A DNA stretch of 8,648 nt from an uncultured Bacilli bacterium (GTDB lineage Bacteria > Bacillota_I > Bacilli_A > RF39 > UBA660), in NCBI GenBank assembly GCA_934096605.1, contig CAKOMI010000046.1, forward strand, positions 1-8,648, written 5' to 3'. The translations under genes and the position numbers were made by a program. Below are positions 1-5,690 of this stretch, one piece after another. The notes beneath the pieces were generated by a model. The model was not told the DNA's origin and did not search any database. It saw only the letters and a program-made list of their open reading frames with translations. How positions within the stretch are numbered: the first letter of the stretch is position 1; every line of letters starts with the position of its first letter.

Positions 1-62
1 AGTACATGTCCTTTCTATGTAAAATAATTCGTCATTTTAGTTTAATTTTAGGAGATTTTAAT

Positions 63-131
63 ATGTCATTTAACAATTTATCTCTCCTATTCTTCTTTAA
101 TTCTACAAAATTTAATCATAGATTTCAATAG
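63..131 (+). other. Possible 22-residue small ORF with good ribosome binding site
   Basis: A plus-strand ATG at 63 is preceded by AGGAG with 8 nt spacing, followed by 22 codons and TAG. The peptide starts MSFNNLSLLFFF and is rich in Phe, Leu and Asn. No convincing promoter is seen upstream within the window. In DNA this AT-rich, such short ORFs arise by chance, so this is listed only because the ribosome binding site is good. It is the only plus-strand candidate with any support. Confidence 0.12.
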
Positions 132-158
132 TTTTAACATTTCTTTTTCAACCATCTA

Positions 159-193
159 CTATTTTAGTACTATAATATATCTATCTAAAATAG
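159..193. repeat. 9-bp inverted repeat flanking a TATAAT
   Basis: The arms ctattttag (159-167) and ctaaaatag (185-193) are perfect inverse complements, separated by 17 nt that include TATAAT at 171-176 on the plus strand. No good -35 hexamer lies upstream of the TATAAT. The arrangement could be an operator around a plus-strand promoter, or chance in AT-rich DNA. The rest of bases 1-226 holds nothing else I can support. Confidence 0.15.
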
Positions 194-226
194 CTATAGA
201 ACAAGAAAGAATAAAATTAGAACCAC

Positions 227-254
227 AAAAAAATTAGCACTTAAGCTAGTTTTT
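227..254 (-). terminator. Intrinsic terminator after the HAD phosphatase gene
   Basis: Read on the minus strand, AAAAACTAGC, loop TTAAGT, then GCTAATTTTTTT. The stem is TAGC/GCTA, extended across one C-A mismatch by five A-T pairs, and the 3' arm runs into seven T residues. The hairpin overlaps the TAA stop of the HAD gene and would end the long minus-strand transcript. The GC content of the stem is low, so it may be leaky. Confidence 0.5.
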
Positions 255-819
255 ATTTTATCTTTTTATAATCACCATGGCTAACTAAATAAACATTATT
301 AGAAAAATCCATAAATGGCTTATCATTATATGAGTCTGTATAAAAGTTTTTGATTTTTTTATTTTTATATTTTTTCTTGAAATTAAGAACTTTATTTTTA
401 CCAAAATTTAACCAAGTTATTTTACCATTATCAAAATCTATTTCGGTACATAAAATATGTTTAGTGTTTAGGCGATGCTTAATTCCATCCATTAAAAATT
501 TAGGGCTAGCAGTAATAATGACGTCATTAAAATTTATTTTTTCTAACATATTTAAATATAAGTTCTTTTCATGAGTAAGCCAAAATTCTTTAGTTAAGAC
601 TTGTAATTCATTTTTATTTTCTAAAAATACTTTAGTATATTTTTCTAGTTCACTTAAAAATTTTTCTTCTTGCCAAAGACATAATTTATAAGCAGTTAAA
701 GCTTTTAATATACCTGGTAAATATCTAATTAATTTTTTCTTTTTCTTAATAACAAACATGGCAAAGTCAAATGTACTTTCCCCTTTATATAATGTATTAT
801 CAAAATCAAATGCTTGCAC
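253..819 (-). CDS. HAD-IB family phosphatase
   Basis: A haloacid dehalogenase superfamily hydrolase of the SerB-like IB subfamily, expected to remove phosphate from a small molecule through an aspartyl-phosphate intermediate in the cytoplasm. All four motifs are visible: DFDNT with nucleophile Asp5 and Asp7; Ser105 in IITASP; Lys143 in the GKNKV segment; and the metal-binding pair Asp162/Asp166 in TDSYND. The residues between motifs I and II form a helical cap typical of IB enzymes. The pattern TEIDFDNGKIT before motif III also matches the subfamily. The start is GTG at 819, directly abutting the TGA of the preceding gene, with AGGGGA about 7 nt upstream, so translation is probably coupled. 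At 188 residues it is near the short end of the family. The substrate cannot be read from sequence; phosphoserine is possible but not shown. It is the last gene of the cluster. Confidence 0.85.
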   Translation of the reverse strand: MQAFDFDNTLYKGESTFDFAMFVIKKKKKLIRYLPGILKALTAYKLCLWQEEKFLSELEKYTKVFLENKNELQVLTKEFWLTHEKNLYLNMLEKINFNDVIITASPKFLMDGIKHRLNTKHILCTEIDFDNGKITWLNFGKNKVLNFKKKYKNKKIKNFYTDSYNDKPFMDFSNNVYLVSHGDYKKIK

Positions 820-1275
820 TCATCTTCCCCTACCCTTTGTTTCTTCTATTTGTTCTTGTTCCAAATATAATTCAATATTTCTTTGTAATATAAATTTTTC
901 TTTTAATTTACTTTCTAATAATTCAATTTTTTTTAACATGTTTTCATATTCTTTAAAAGACAATAATTTTTGGTATTTATCTTTTAATATTCTTTTATTT
1001 CTTTCTATTTCATCAAGTGATAATAAGGTGTCAGATGATGAATCACCTTCTAATGTCGCTAGTATTTTTCTAAATAGTTTTTTATAGGCTACAGCAAACT
1101 GTTTATGAAAAAAGTTTTGTTTTAATGTTTCACTAGTAATTGTTATACTACTTACTTTTATTAAATCTTCTTTGTTACTCCATTTAGGATTAATCTGATA
1201 ACCTTCTATATTAAGTTTTTTCTTTTTTATTATTTTCTTTTCTTCTTCGGTTTTATGAATACTATATGAAATCAT
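820..1275 (-). CDS. Unrecognised charged, helical coiled-coil protein
   Basis: I do not recognise the family. The 151-residue product is very rich in Lys and Glu, with no signal peptide or membrane segment, so it is probably cytoplasmic. The first 60 residues look like a small mixed region (GYQINPKWSNKEDL). Residues 60-95 hold a helical stretch followed by an acidic Ser-rich turn (GDSSSD, 77-82). Residues 85-146 are strongly helical with coiled-coil character, and the C-terminus is basic (KGRGR). ATG at 1275 has GGAG about 10 nt upstream, lying inside the end of trmD; the gap to trmD is 4 nt. Its TGA abuts the GTG of the HAD gene. The real operon position, good ribosome binding site and coherent composition argue that it is a genuine gene. 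It stands where rplS often follows trmD, but it is not ribosomal protein L19. Confidence 0.75.
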   Translation of the reverse strand: MISYSIHKTEEEKKIIKKKKLNIEGYQINPKWSNKEDLIKVSSITITSETLKQNFFHKQFAVAYKKLFRKILATLEGDSSSDTLLSLDEIERNKRILKDKYQKLLSFKEYENMLKKIELLESKLKEKFILQRNIELYLEQEQIEETKGRGR

Positions 1276-1279
1276 GTTA

Positions 1280-1945
1280 TCACTTCTCCAATAAATCTAA
1301 TCTTCTTTTTTGGGTATTTTTTATGGCTTCTGTTTCCCGCCAGGCTTTTATTTTTGCGTGATCCCCAGATAATAAAATGTCTGGCACTTTTTTACCCCGA
1401 AAATCATAAGGCTTGGTGTATGTTGGATAATCAAGAGTATTATTTGTAAATGAATCACTTAAGTATGATTCTTTATTTATCACGCCATCAAGAAGTCTTA
1501 CGACTGAATCGGTAACAGCCATCGCGGGAATTTCCCCACCTGTTAAGACGTAATCACCAATAGATACTTCTTCATCAACATAATCTCTAATTCGTTCATC
1601 AAAGCCTTCATAATGACCACAGACGAGTATTAAGTGTTTATAGTTTTTTAGTTCATAAGCATGACTTTGTTTATAAGGTACTCCTTGGGGACACATAAGA
1701 ATTACTAGAGAATCAGGTGTTTTATAATGCTCTATTGCAGAAACTAAGGGCTCACATCTTAAAACCATCCCGGCTCCTCCACCATAAGGCGTATCATCAA
1801 CTTGATTATGATTTAACTTAGAAAAATCTCTAAAATTAACAATGTTTATTGTAACTAATTCTTTTTTAATAGCCCGTTTAATAATAGATTCTTCTAAAAA
1901 ACCATCAAACATATGGGGAAAAAGTGTTAAAATATCAATTTTCAT
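1280..1945 (-). CDS. trmD: tRNA (guanine37-N1)-methyltransferase TrmD
   Basis: Methylates N1 of G37, 3' to the anticodon, using S-adenosylmethionine. This prevents +1 frameshifting and is essential in most bacteria. Family hallmarks are clear: KIDILTLFPHMFDGF at the N-terminus, VDDTPYGGGAGMV (49-61), and the trefoil-knot SAM site formed by MCPQGVPY (84-91), LVCGHYEGFDERI (107-119) and SIGDYVLTGGEIPAM (128-142). Arg150 and Asp164 (in SDSF) sit where the catalytic Arg154 and Asp169 of the Haemophilus/E. coli enzyme lie. The C-terminal domain keeps LDYPTYTKP and the HAKIKAWRETEA stretch. At 221 residues it is slightly shorter than the usual 230-250, trimmed at the extreme C-terminus. ATG at 1945 overlaps the rimM TGA as ATGA, with AAGGA about 9 nt upstream, so it is coupled to rimM. 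The rimM-trmD pairing is classical. Confidence 0.97.
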   Translation of the reverse strand: MKIDILTLFPHMFDGFLEESIIKRAIKKELVTINIVNFRDFSKLNHNQVDDTPYGGGAGMVLRCEPLVSAIEHYKTPDSLVILMCPQGVPYKQSHAYELKNYKHLILVCGHYEGFDERIRDYVDEEVSIGDYVLTGGEIPAMAVTDSVVRLLDGVINKESYLSDSFTNNTLDYPTYTKPYDFRGKKVPDILLSGDHAKIKAWRETEAIKNTQKRRLDLLEK

Positions 1946-2442
1946 ACCATCAGATCCTTTGCGTGTTCGGTAATTATCAATGCTTCATTTTGTTTAACTT
2001 CTTTTACATAGTAGGTATTTAAAGGAATATAGAAATTCTTACTACCCTTAACATAAAGAAGAATTCCACCTTTATTATACATAATATCTTTGACAATGCC
2101 TAGTGTTTTTTCCTCTTCTATTACTTTAAAGCCTTTCAAAGAACTTACTAAGTACTCACCTTCTTTTAAGTTTAAATCCGACTCATCAATATATAGATTA
2201 ACATTGCGAAAATCCTCAACTAAATTAATATCATTTAGGTTATCTAATTTAATTAAATAATAATTTTTCCCATTTTTTACACTAGTTATATGATGAAGGG
2301 TATCATTAATATAAATAGGAAAGTTAACTTTTAAAAATTTATCTGTTTCATAAATAGAAGGATAGAACTTGATATCTCCTTTTAGGCCATGGGTCATGGT
2401 TGTATAACCGACTAATACTTTATTCATGGTTATCACACTCAT
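1942..2442 (-). CDS. rimM: Ribosome maturation factor RimM
   Basis: Assists late maturation of the 30S head, binding ribosomal protein S19. The N-terminal RimM barrel is marked by VGYTTMTHGLKGDIKF (11-26), matching the family's VG..THGLKG signature. The PRC-barrel C-terminal domain spans roughly residues 97-166, with EYLVSSLKGFKV, LGIVKDIM and FYIPLN. The total length fits the family (about 165-175). The first ATG (2442) has no Shine-Dalgarno sequence. The ATG at 2427, giving MNKVLVGYTTMTHGLKG, puts the THGLKG motif at the usual distance from the start and is the likelier start. It overlaps the end of the upstream methyltransferase by 8 nt, with only a weak GAGTG before it, so it probably relies on translational coupling. 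The 4-nt overlap with trmD supports a shared operon. rpsP, the common upstream partner, is absent and replaced by a SpoU methyltransferase. Confidence 0.93.
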   Translation of the reverse strand: MSVITMNKVLVGYTTMTHGLKGDIKFYPSIYETDKFLKVNFPIYINDTLHHITSVKNGKNYYLIKLDNLNDINLVEDFRNVNLYIDESDLNLKEGEYLVSSLKGFKVIEEEKTLGIVKDIMYNKGGILLYVKGSKNFYIPLNTYYVKEVKQNEALIITEHAKDLMV

Positions 2443-3139
2443 ACATTATGATACTAGCACTAACACCAGCATTTAATGATTCACATTTATCACTCATAGG
2501 AATTTTAATAAAAGTATCACAAAAATCTTTACTAACACCCATACCACTACCTTCACTACCAATTACAATACCATAATTACTATTTAAAGATAAATTTCTT
2601 ATATTAACACCCATACGCACATCCGTACCAATTATCTGATAGTCTTTATTTAAAGTTGGTAAATATTCACTTAAATTTTTTCTTATCGCATTAACATGAA
2701 AAAGCATTCCTTCTGTACTTCTAATAACTTTAGGATTATATAAATCAACAGAGTTATCACTTATTATTATATTAGGCATAGAAAATGCAACCGCGCTCCG
2801 AATAATAGTTCCTAAGTTACCAGGGTCTTGTATACCATCTAGTATTAAAACTGGTCCTTTAATAGGTTCTTCACCCATCTTTTTACATAAGGCAATAATA
2901 GGTGAAATTGAGACTTGGCTAGTTATTTTTTTCATAACGGCTTCCGTAATTTTAAAACTTGGCACCCCATAATCTTCATCACTTAAAGAATATATTTCTA
3001 TTACTAACTCTTTCTTTAGAGCTTCTTTAACTAAGTGTTCACCTTCTACTATAAAGGTATTAGTTAAATCTCTATATTTCTTTTCTTTTAATTTTATTAA
3101 ATTTTTAATTTTTGGATTATTTACTGATTCTATTTGCAT
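2420..3139 (-). CDS. SpoU/TrmH-family RNA 2'-O-ribose methyltransferase
   Basis: Transfers a methyl group from SAM to a ribose 2'-OH in rRNA or tRNA. The N-terminal substrate-binding domain (about 1-90) opens with the typical IESVNNPKIKNLIKL and FIVEGEHLVKEAL. The catalytic SPOUT domain shows motif 1 LDGIQDPGNLGTIIRSA (100-116), with the conserved Asn108 and Arg114; motif 2 IGSEGSGM (193-200); and motif 3 IPM followed by ESLNAGVSASIIMYE (220-234), with Asn223. At 239 residues it is the size of the RlmB/YsgA/TsnR group; which nucleotide it modifies cannot be told from sequence. ATG at 3139 shares one base with the upstream TAA, with a perfect AAGGAGG about 11 nt before it. It slightly overlaps rimM downstream. 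Proteins of this group are often next to pheST, so placement with rimM-trmD is less usual but functionally coherent. Confidence 0.92.
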   Translation of the reverse strand: MQIESVNNPKIKNLIKLKEKKYRDLTNTFIVEGEHLVKEALKKELVIEIYSLSDEDYGVPSFKITEAVMKKITSQVSISPIIALCKKMGEEPIKGPVLILDGIQDPGNLGTIIRSAVAFSMPNIIISDNSVDLYNPKVIRSTEGMLFHVNAIRKNLSEYLPTLNKDYQIIGTDVRMGVNIRNLSLNSNYGIVIGSEGSGMGVSKDFCDTFIKIPMSDKCESLNAGVSASIIMYECDNHE

Positions 3140-3771
3140 TAATCTCTTAACCTCCTTCTGGCTCCTTTATAATCTGGATAATATTCGGAAACCCGAGCCC
3201 AAAACTTAGGACTATGATTAGCCTCATAAAAATGACATAACTCATGAATAATAACATAGTCAATTAAATCTATTTCTTTTTTTAAAAGTTCACTATTTAA
3301 AGTAATTGTGTGTCTTGTCAAATTATTAACGCCCCATCTTGTTTTCATATATCTTATTTTTAAAGTAAAGAAAGGAATATCATCAAAATAATCAGTTATT
3401 CTATTCATTTCCATAACGAATACGCGACCACATTCTTCTTTGTAAAACTTTGTTAAAGTGGAGGCATTTTTAGTAATTATAAATGCTTGGTCTATAGTTG
3501 TCTTAGTCGCAGTTTCATCAAATATAATTGTATATGGTTTACCAAGGTAATAGAAAAATTTATCTTTCGTACTTTCACTCTCTTTCTTATGAAGTAACTT
3601 AATCAGTGCTTTTTCATTCTTTTTTAACACTGATATTATATCATCTTTAGAAACCCTAGGACTTACTCGTACTTCTAGTGTATCAGCATCAATAAATTGC
3701 ATATAAATATTTTTATTATTTTTTCTTGTAATAACAAGTTTTATTTCTTTATTATCTAATGTAATACTCAT
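3139..3771 (-). CDS. YgjP-type (M48-like) metal-dependent hydrolase
   Basis: A member of the YgjP/DUF45 zinc metallopeptidase-like family. The C-terminal core carries DYVIIHELCHFYEANHSPKF: HELCH at 176-180 supplies two His ligands and the catalytic Glu177, and His186 in NHSPKFW is the likely third ligand. It ends in the family's PDYKGARRRL. Upstream, KIRYMKTRWGVNN (138-150) and TITLNSELLKK match the conserved RxMxxRWG...I.LN.LL pattern. The N-terminal half (about 1-110) is a beta-rich domain with RVSPRVSKDDI. There is no signal peptide or membrane helix, so it is cytoplasmic; the physiological substrate of the family is unknown. The length of 210 residues is normal (about 210-240). ATG at 3771 has AAGGA about 9 nt upstream, and the gap to the upstream repeat-protein gene is 6 nt. 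A sequence-conserved enzyme of undefined role sitting in a translation/division cluster. Confidence 0.9.
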   Translation of the reverse strand: MSITLDNKEIKLVITRKNNKNIYMQFIDADTLEVRVSPRVSKDDIISVLKKNEKALIKLLHKKESESTKDKFFYYLGKPYTIIFDETATKTTIDQAFIITKNASTLTKFYKEECGRVFVMEMNRITDYFDDIPFFTLKIRYMKTRWGVNNLTRHTITLNSELLKKEIDLIDYVIIHELCHFYEANHSPKFWARVSEYYPDYKGARRRLRD

Positions 3772-3777
3772 AATTAA

Positions 3778-4680
3778 CTATCCTTTTAATTTTCTTTGTA
3801 ATTTTAGCAAGATATCATCAGCTTTAGTTTCTTTAATATCTGTTATTTCTAGATATTCTAGTCCTTTTATATTGTCTTTATACTCTTTATCTTCTTTATA
3901 CTTTTTAGCTAGCTTAGCAAAAGATATTTTACCATTATGGCTACCCGTAAAATCAGCCTCACGAAAGTTTGCTTCATCTAAAGATTCAGTAAAAGTGACG
4001 TCACTAAGTTTACACCGGTATAAACTTTGCAATTTAATAGTAACTGGATTTATAAATGCATTATGGCTGCCCGTAAAGTCAGATTCCATAACAACCACGT
4101 CATCAAATGCACCCGTGAATGTAACACCATAAAACTTACATTCCATAAGTTCTTTTCCGTTAATAGTAGCTGGATTAATTGTAACATTATGACTGCCTGT
4201 AAAATCAACATGCCTTAAACCAACACCATCGAAGTTACCTATAAACGTCACGTCTCTAAATTTAGAGTGACAAAATACTTTATATTGCACCTTTTGGGGA
4301 TCTATAACAGCATTATGACTACCAGCAAAATCAGTAGCAAATACTAATACATTATCAAAAGAGCCAGTAAAAGTAACACCACTTAAAATAGATCCAGATA
4401 CACTTTTAGAATACAACTCTTGGGGATTTATATAAACGTTTTTTAAATTAGTAAAATCAATATCTTCAATAATAACTCCTTTAAAAGAAACATTACTAAA
4501 ATCTAGTTTCGTCAGTAAATATGGACTAATAGCAAAACGATGTGTTTTAGCATCAAAAAGGATTTTTTCTAACTGGCCTTGTTCTAAATTTATTCGTAAA
4601 GGCTCTATGCCTGTATATTCTTGTAACATTATTAAAAGTTTTCTTCTTAATATATCTATCTTTTCACTCACAGCGGTCAC
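3778..4680 (-). CDS. Pentapeptide-like tandem-repeat protein (42-residue units)
   Basis: Unknown function. A helical N-terminus (about 1-45) is followed by four near-identical 42-residue units at 101-142, 143-184, 185-226 and 227-268, plus a degenerate first unit from about residue 60. Each unit reads roughly xVTFTGxFDxV, then DFTGSHNAxINP, then a variable segment ending in C/S-K-F/L. The DF of DFTGS recurs at 75, 117, 159, 201 and 243, exactly 42 apart. Phe or other hydrophobic residues about every five positions (for example 141, 146, 155, 160) suggest a pentapeptide-type right-handed beta-helix (inference). Residues 256-300 are a charged helical tail. The annotated GTG at 4680 lies inside a GAGGTGA Shine-Dalgarno sequence ideally spaced for the next GTG at 4671 (MSEKIDILRRKL), so the real protein is probably 297 residues. 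There is no signal peptide. It lies just downstream of the divIVA terminator; no convincing promoter of its own is seen. Confidence 0.85.
   Translation of the reverse strand: MTAVSEKIDILRRKLLIMLQEYTGIEPLRINLEQGQLEKILFDAKTHRFAISPYLLTKLDFSNVSFKGVIIEDIDFTNLKNVYINPQELYSKSVSGSILSGVTFTGSFDNVLVFATDFAGSHNAVIDPQKVQYKVFCHSKFRDVTFIGNFDGVGLRHVDFTGSHNVTINPATINGKELMECKFYGVTFTGAFDDVVVMESDFTGSHNAFINPVTIKLQSLYRCKLSDVTFTESLDEANFREADFTGSHNGKISFAKLAKKYKEDKEYKDNIKGLEYLEITDIKETKADDILLKLQRKLKG
3877..4380 (-). repeat. Four in-frame 126-bp tandem repeats
   Basis: The DNA encoding DFTGSHNA recurs with exact 126-bp spacing: attat of this block begins at 3934, 4060, 4186 and 4312 on the plus strand. Units are 4255-4380, 4129-4254, 4003-4128 and 3877-4002. 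The most conserved parts are the DFTGSHN and VTFTG codons; the third of each unit after INP is divergent, which indicates old duplication under structural constraint and not recent expansion. Unit number could change by recombination without breaking the frame. Confidence 0.85.
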
Positions 4681-4722
4681 CTCACTACTTAAGTTTAAGA
4701 TAGTTTTTAAAAAATTGCAATT

Positions 4723-4749
4723 AAAAAAGTTAAGTATTTAATACCTAAC
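4723..4749 (-). terminator. Intrinsic terminator between divIVA and the repeat protein
   Basis: On the minus strand, GTTAGGTAT, loop TAA, ATACTTAAC, then TTTTTT. The stem is nine pairs, one of them G-U, and is followed at once by six T residues. It overlaps the last base of the divIVA TAG. As the genes below it have no clear promoter, it may be a partial terminator setting a lower level for the downstream translation genes. Confidence 0.6.
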
Positions 4750-5180
4750 TAATATTTTTCATCAATATCATTAATAGTTTCTAATTCTGTTTCAATAATA
4801 GATTTAAACTTTCTTTTAAAAACAATAATTCTTTGTCGTAAATTTTCTCCATCAGCTTCTAATTTTTCAGCTTTTATTAAGGCGTCATTAACGATTCTAG
4901 AAGCATTTCTTCTCGCTTCATCAATAACTCTTTTGGATTCTTCACTAGCAACTTTTTTAATTTGATTACCAGCATCTTCAGCAACTAGTAAGGCTTTATT
5001 AAGGGTGCTTTCCATACTTTGGTATTGAGCAAGTTTTTCTTTTAAATTAGTTATTTCAATATCTCGTTGCTTTAAGTTATTAAGCATTGACTCATATTCT
5101 TTGGCAACGTCAGAAACAAAGGCATTTACTTCACCTTTGTTATAACCATTTAAACTAGTACTAAACTTTTTCATTACCAT
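4749..5180 (-). CDS. divIVA: Cell-division protein DivIVA
   Basis: A coiled-coil protein that binds negatively curved membrane at septa and poles and recruits partners of division, chromosome segregation or wall growth. The N-terminal lipid-binding domain is recognisable in FSTSLNGYNKGEVNAFVSDVAKEYE (6-30), with the family's GY...EV..F...V pattern. The rest, from about residue 27 on, is almost entirely coiled coil with charged heptads (IEITNLKEKLAQY, EESKRVIDEARRNASRIVNDALIKAEKLE). At 143 residues it is shorter than the Bacillus subtilis protein (164), with a reduced C-terminal assembly region. ATG at 5180 has GGGTGA only 0-3 nt away, whereas ATG at 5174 has GGGTG at 7 nt, giving MKKFSTSLNGYNKGEV, the likelier start. 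It lies about 18-24 nt after sepF; in Bacillus ylmG and ylmH lie between them and are missing here. Confidence 0.92.
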   Translation of the reverse strand: MVMKKFSTSLNGYNKGEVNAFVSDVAKEYESMLNNLKQRDIEITNLKEKLAQYQSMESTLNKALLVAEDAGNQIKKVASEESKRVIDEARRNASRIVNDALIKAEKLEADGENLRQRIIVFKRKFKSIIETELETINDIDEKY

Positions 5181-5198
5181 TCACCCATTTCTTTAGAG

Positions 5199-5615
5199 TT
5201 ACCAATCTATTTCGTCTTCACCATTATCTTTTTTATTTGGTTTTTCATTTTCATCAGTTATTTTACCTTGAATATTGACATTTTTTGGCGTACATAAATA
5301 GATTCCAACACCGATTTTTTGCATCGTTCCACCTATAGCATACACACAACCAGACAAAAAATCAATAATTCTTTTCGCTTGAGCAGCTGTAACTCTTTTT
5401 AAATTAACAACAACACTATTACGATTTTTTAAGTGATCGGCAATTTGTTGTGATTCAGAATACGCTCTTGGTTCAAGCAAAATCATTTTATTACCAGTTT
5501 TATCTGCTTCTTTTAAAGCCTCTTCTTCACTTACATTATAATATTCTTCTTCACTATAGCCATTTTCATAATCTTCTTCTTCAGTAAATAATTTTTTTAT
5601 TTTTCCAAACGCCAT
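5199..5615 (-). CDS. sepF: Cell-division protein SepF
   Basis: Polymerises into rings and anchors FtsZ filaments to the membrane at the division site. The N-terminal amphipathic helix MAFGKIKKLF (1-10) is the membrane anchor. It is followed by an acidic linker rich in Glu and Tyr (about 11-40). The SepF core (42-115) has KMILLEPRAYSESQQIADHL, then VVVNLKRVTAAQAKRIIDFL and SGCVYAIGGTMQKIGVGIYL, closely matching the conserved RIxDFLSGxVYAIGGxxQxIG block. The C-terminal tail (116-138) is polar. At 138 residues the length is normal (about 130-155). ATG at 5615 has GGGAG about 9 nt upstream. A sigma-A-like promoter lies just upstream, making it the first gene of the cluster, and divIVA follows after about 20 nt. 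Confidence 0.95.
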   Translation of the reverse strand: MAFGKIKKLFTEEEDYENGYSEEEYYNVSEEEALKEADKTGNKMILLEPRAYSESQQIADHLKNRNSVVVNLKRVTAAQAKRIIDFLSGCVYAIGGTMQKIGVGIYLCTPKNVNIQGKITDENEKPNKKDNGEDEIDW

Positions 5616-5648
5616 GTTTTATTTCTCCCTTCGACTCTTTACTATTTC

Positions 5649-5677
5649 ATTGTATCAAAAAGAATATACTTTTTCAA
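5649..5677 (-). promoter_or_regulatory. Sigma-A-like promoter of the sepF operon
   Basis: On the minus strand, TTGAAA (5677-5672), a 17-nt spacer (5671-5655) and TACAAT (5654-5649): five of six consensus bases in both boxes at the ideal spacing. The predicted start is near 5642, giving a 5' leader of about 27 nt that holds the sepF Shine-Dalgarno sequence. No terminator is visible between the upstream pilin-like gene and this promoter, so some readthrough into sepF is possible. Confidence 0.75.
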
Positions 5678-5690
5678 TTAATTTTAAATT

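Noticed and set aside
350..574. Plus-strand ORF opposite the HAD gene
   Set aside because: It lies wholly opposite a motif-complete HAD phosphatase, and its Phe/Leu-rich product is the usual antisense shadow.
758..1087. Plus-strand ORF opposite the HAD start and the coiled-coil gene
   Set aside because: Low-complexity Ser/Asn/Phe product from the reverse complement of Lys/Glu-rich coding sequence; no ribosome binding site.
820..1282. TGA read as tryptophan (Mycoplasma-type code)
   Set aside because: TGA ends trmD and the coiled-coil gene exactly where the next gene begins with its own ribosome binding site, and tryptophans in conserved positions use TGG.
3872..4218. Two plus-strand ORFs with repeated LPVKS-like motifs
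   Set aside because: Their repeats are the reverse complement of the 126-bp repeats of the minus-strand gene, whose protein is clearly the structured one.
3877..4380. Periodic repeats as a possible CRISPR array
   Set aside because: The period is 126 bp, the repeats lie in an open reading frame, and the whole unit is related, with no short repeat/unique spacer structure.
5616..5690. Riboswitch or attenuator before sepF
   Set aside because: The predicted leader is only about 27 nt and shows no stable hairpin.
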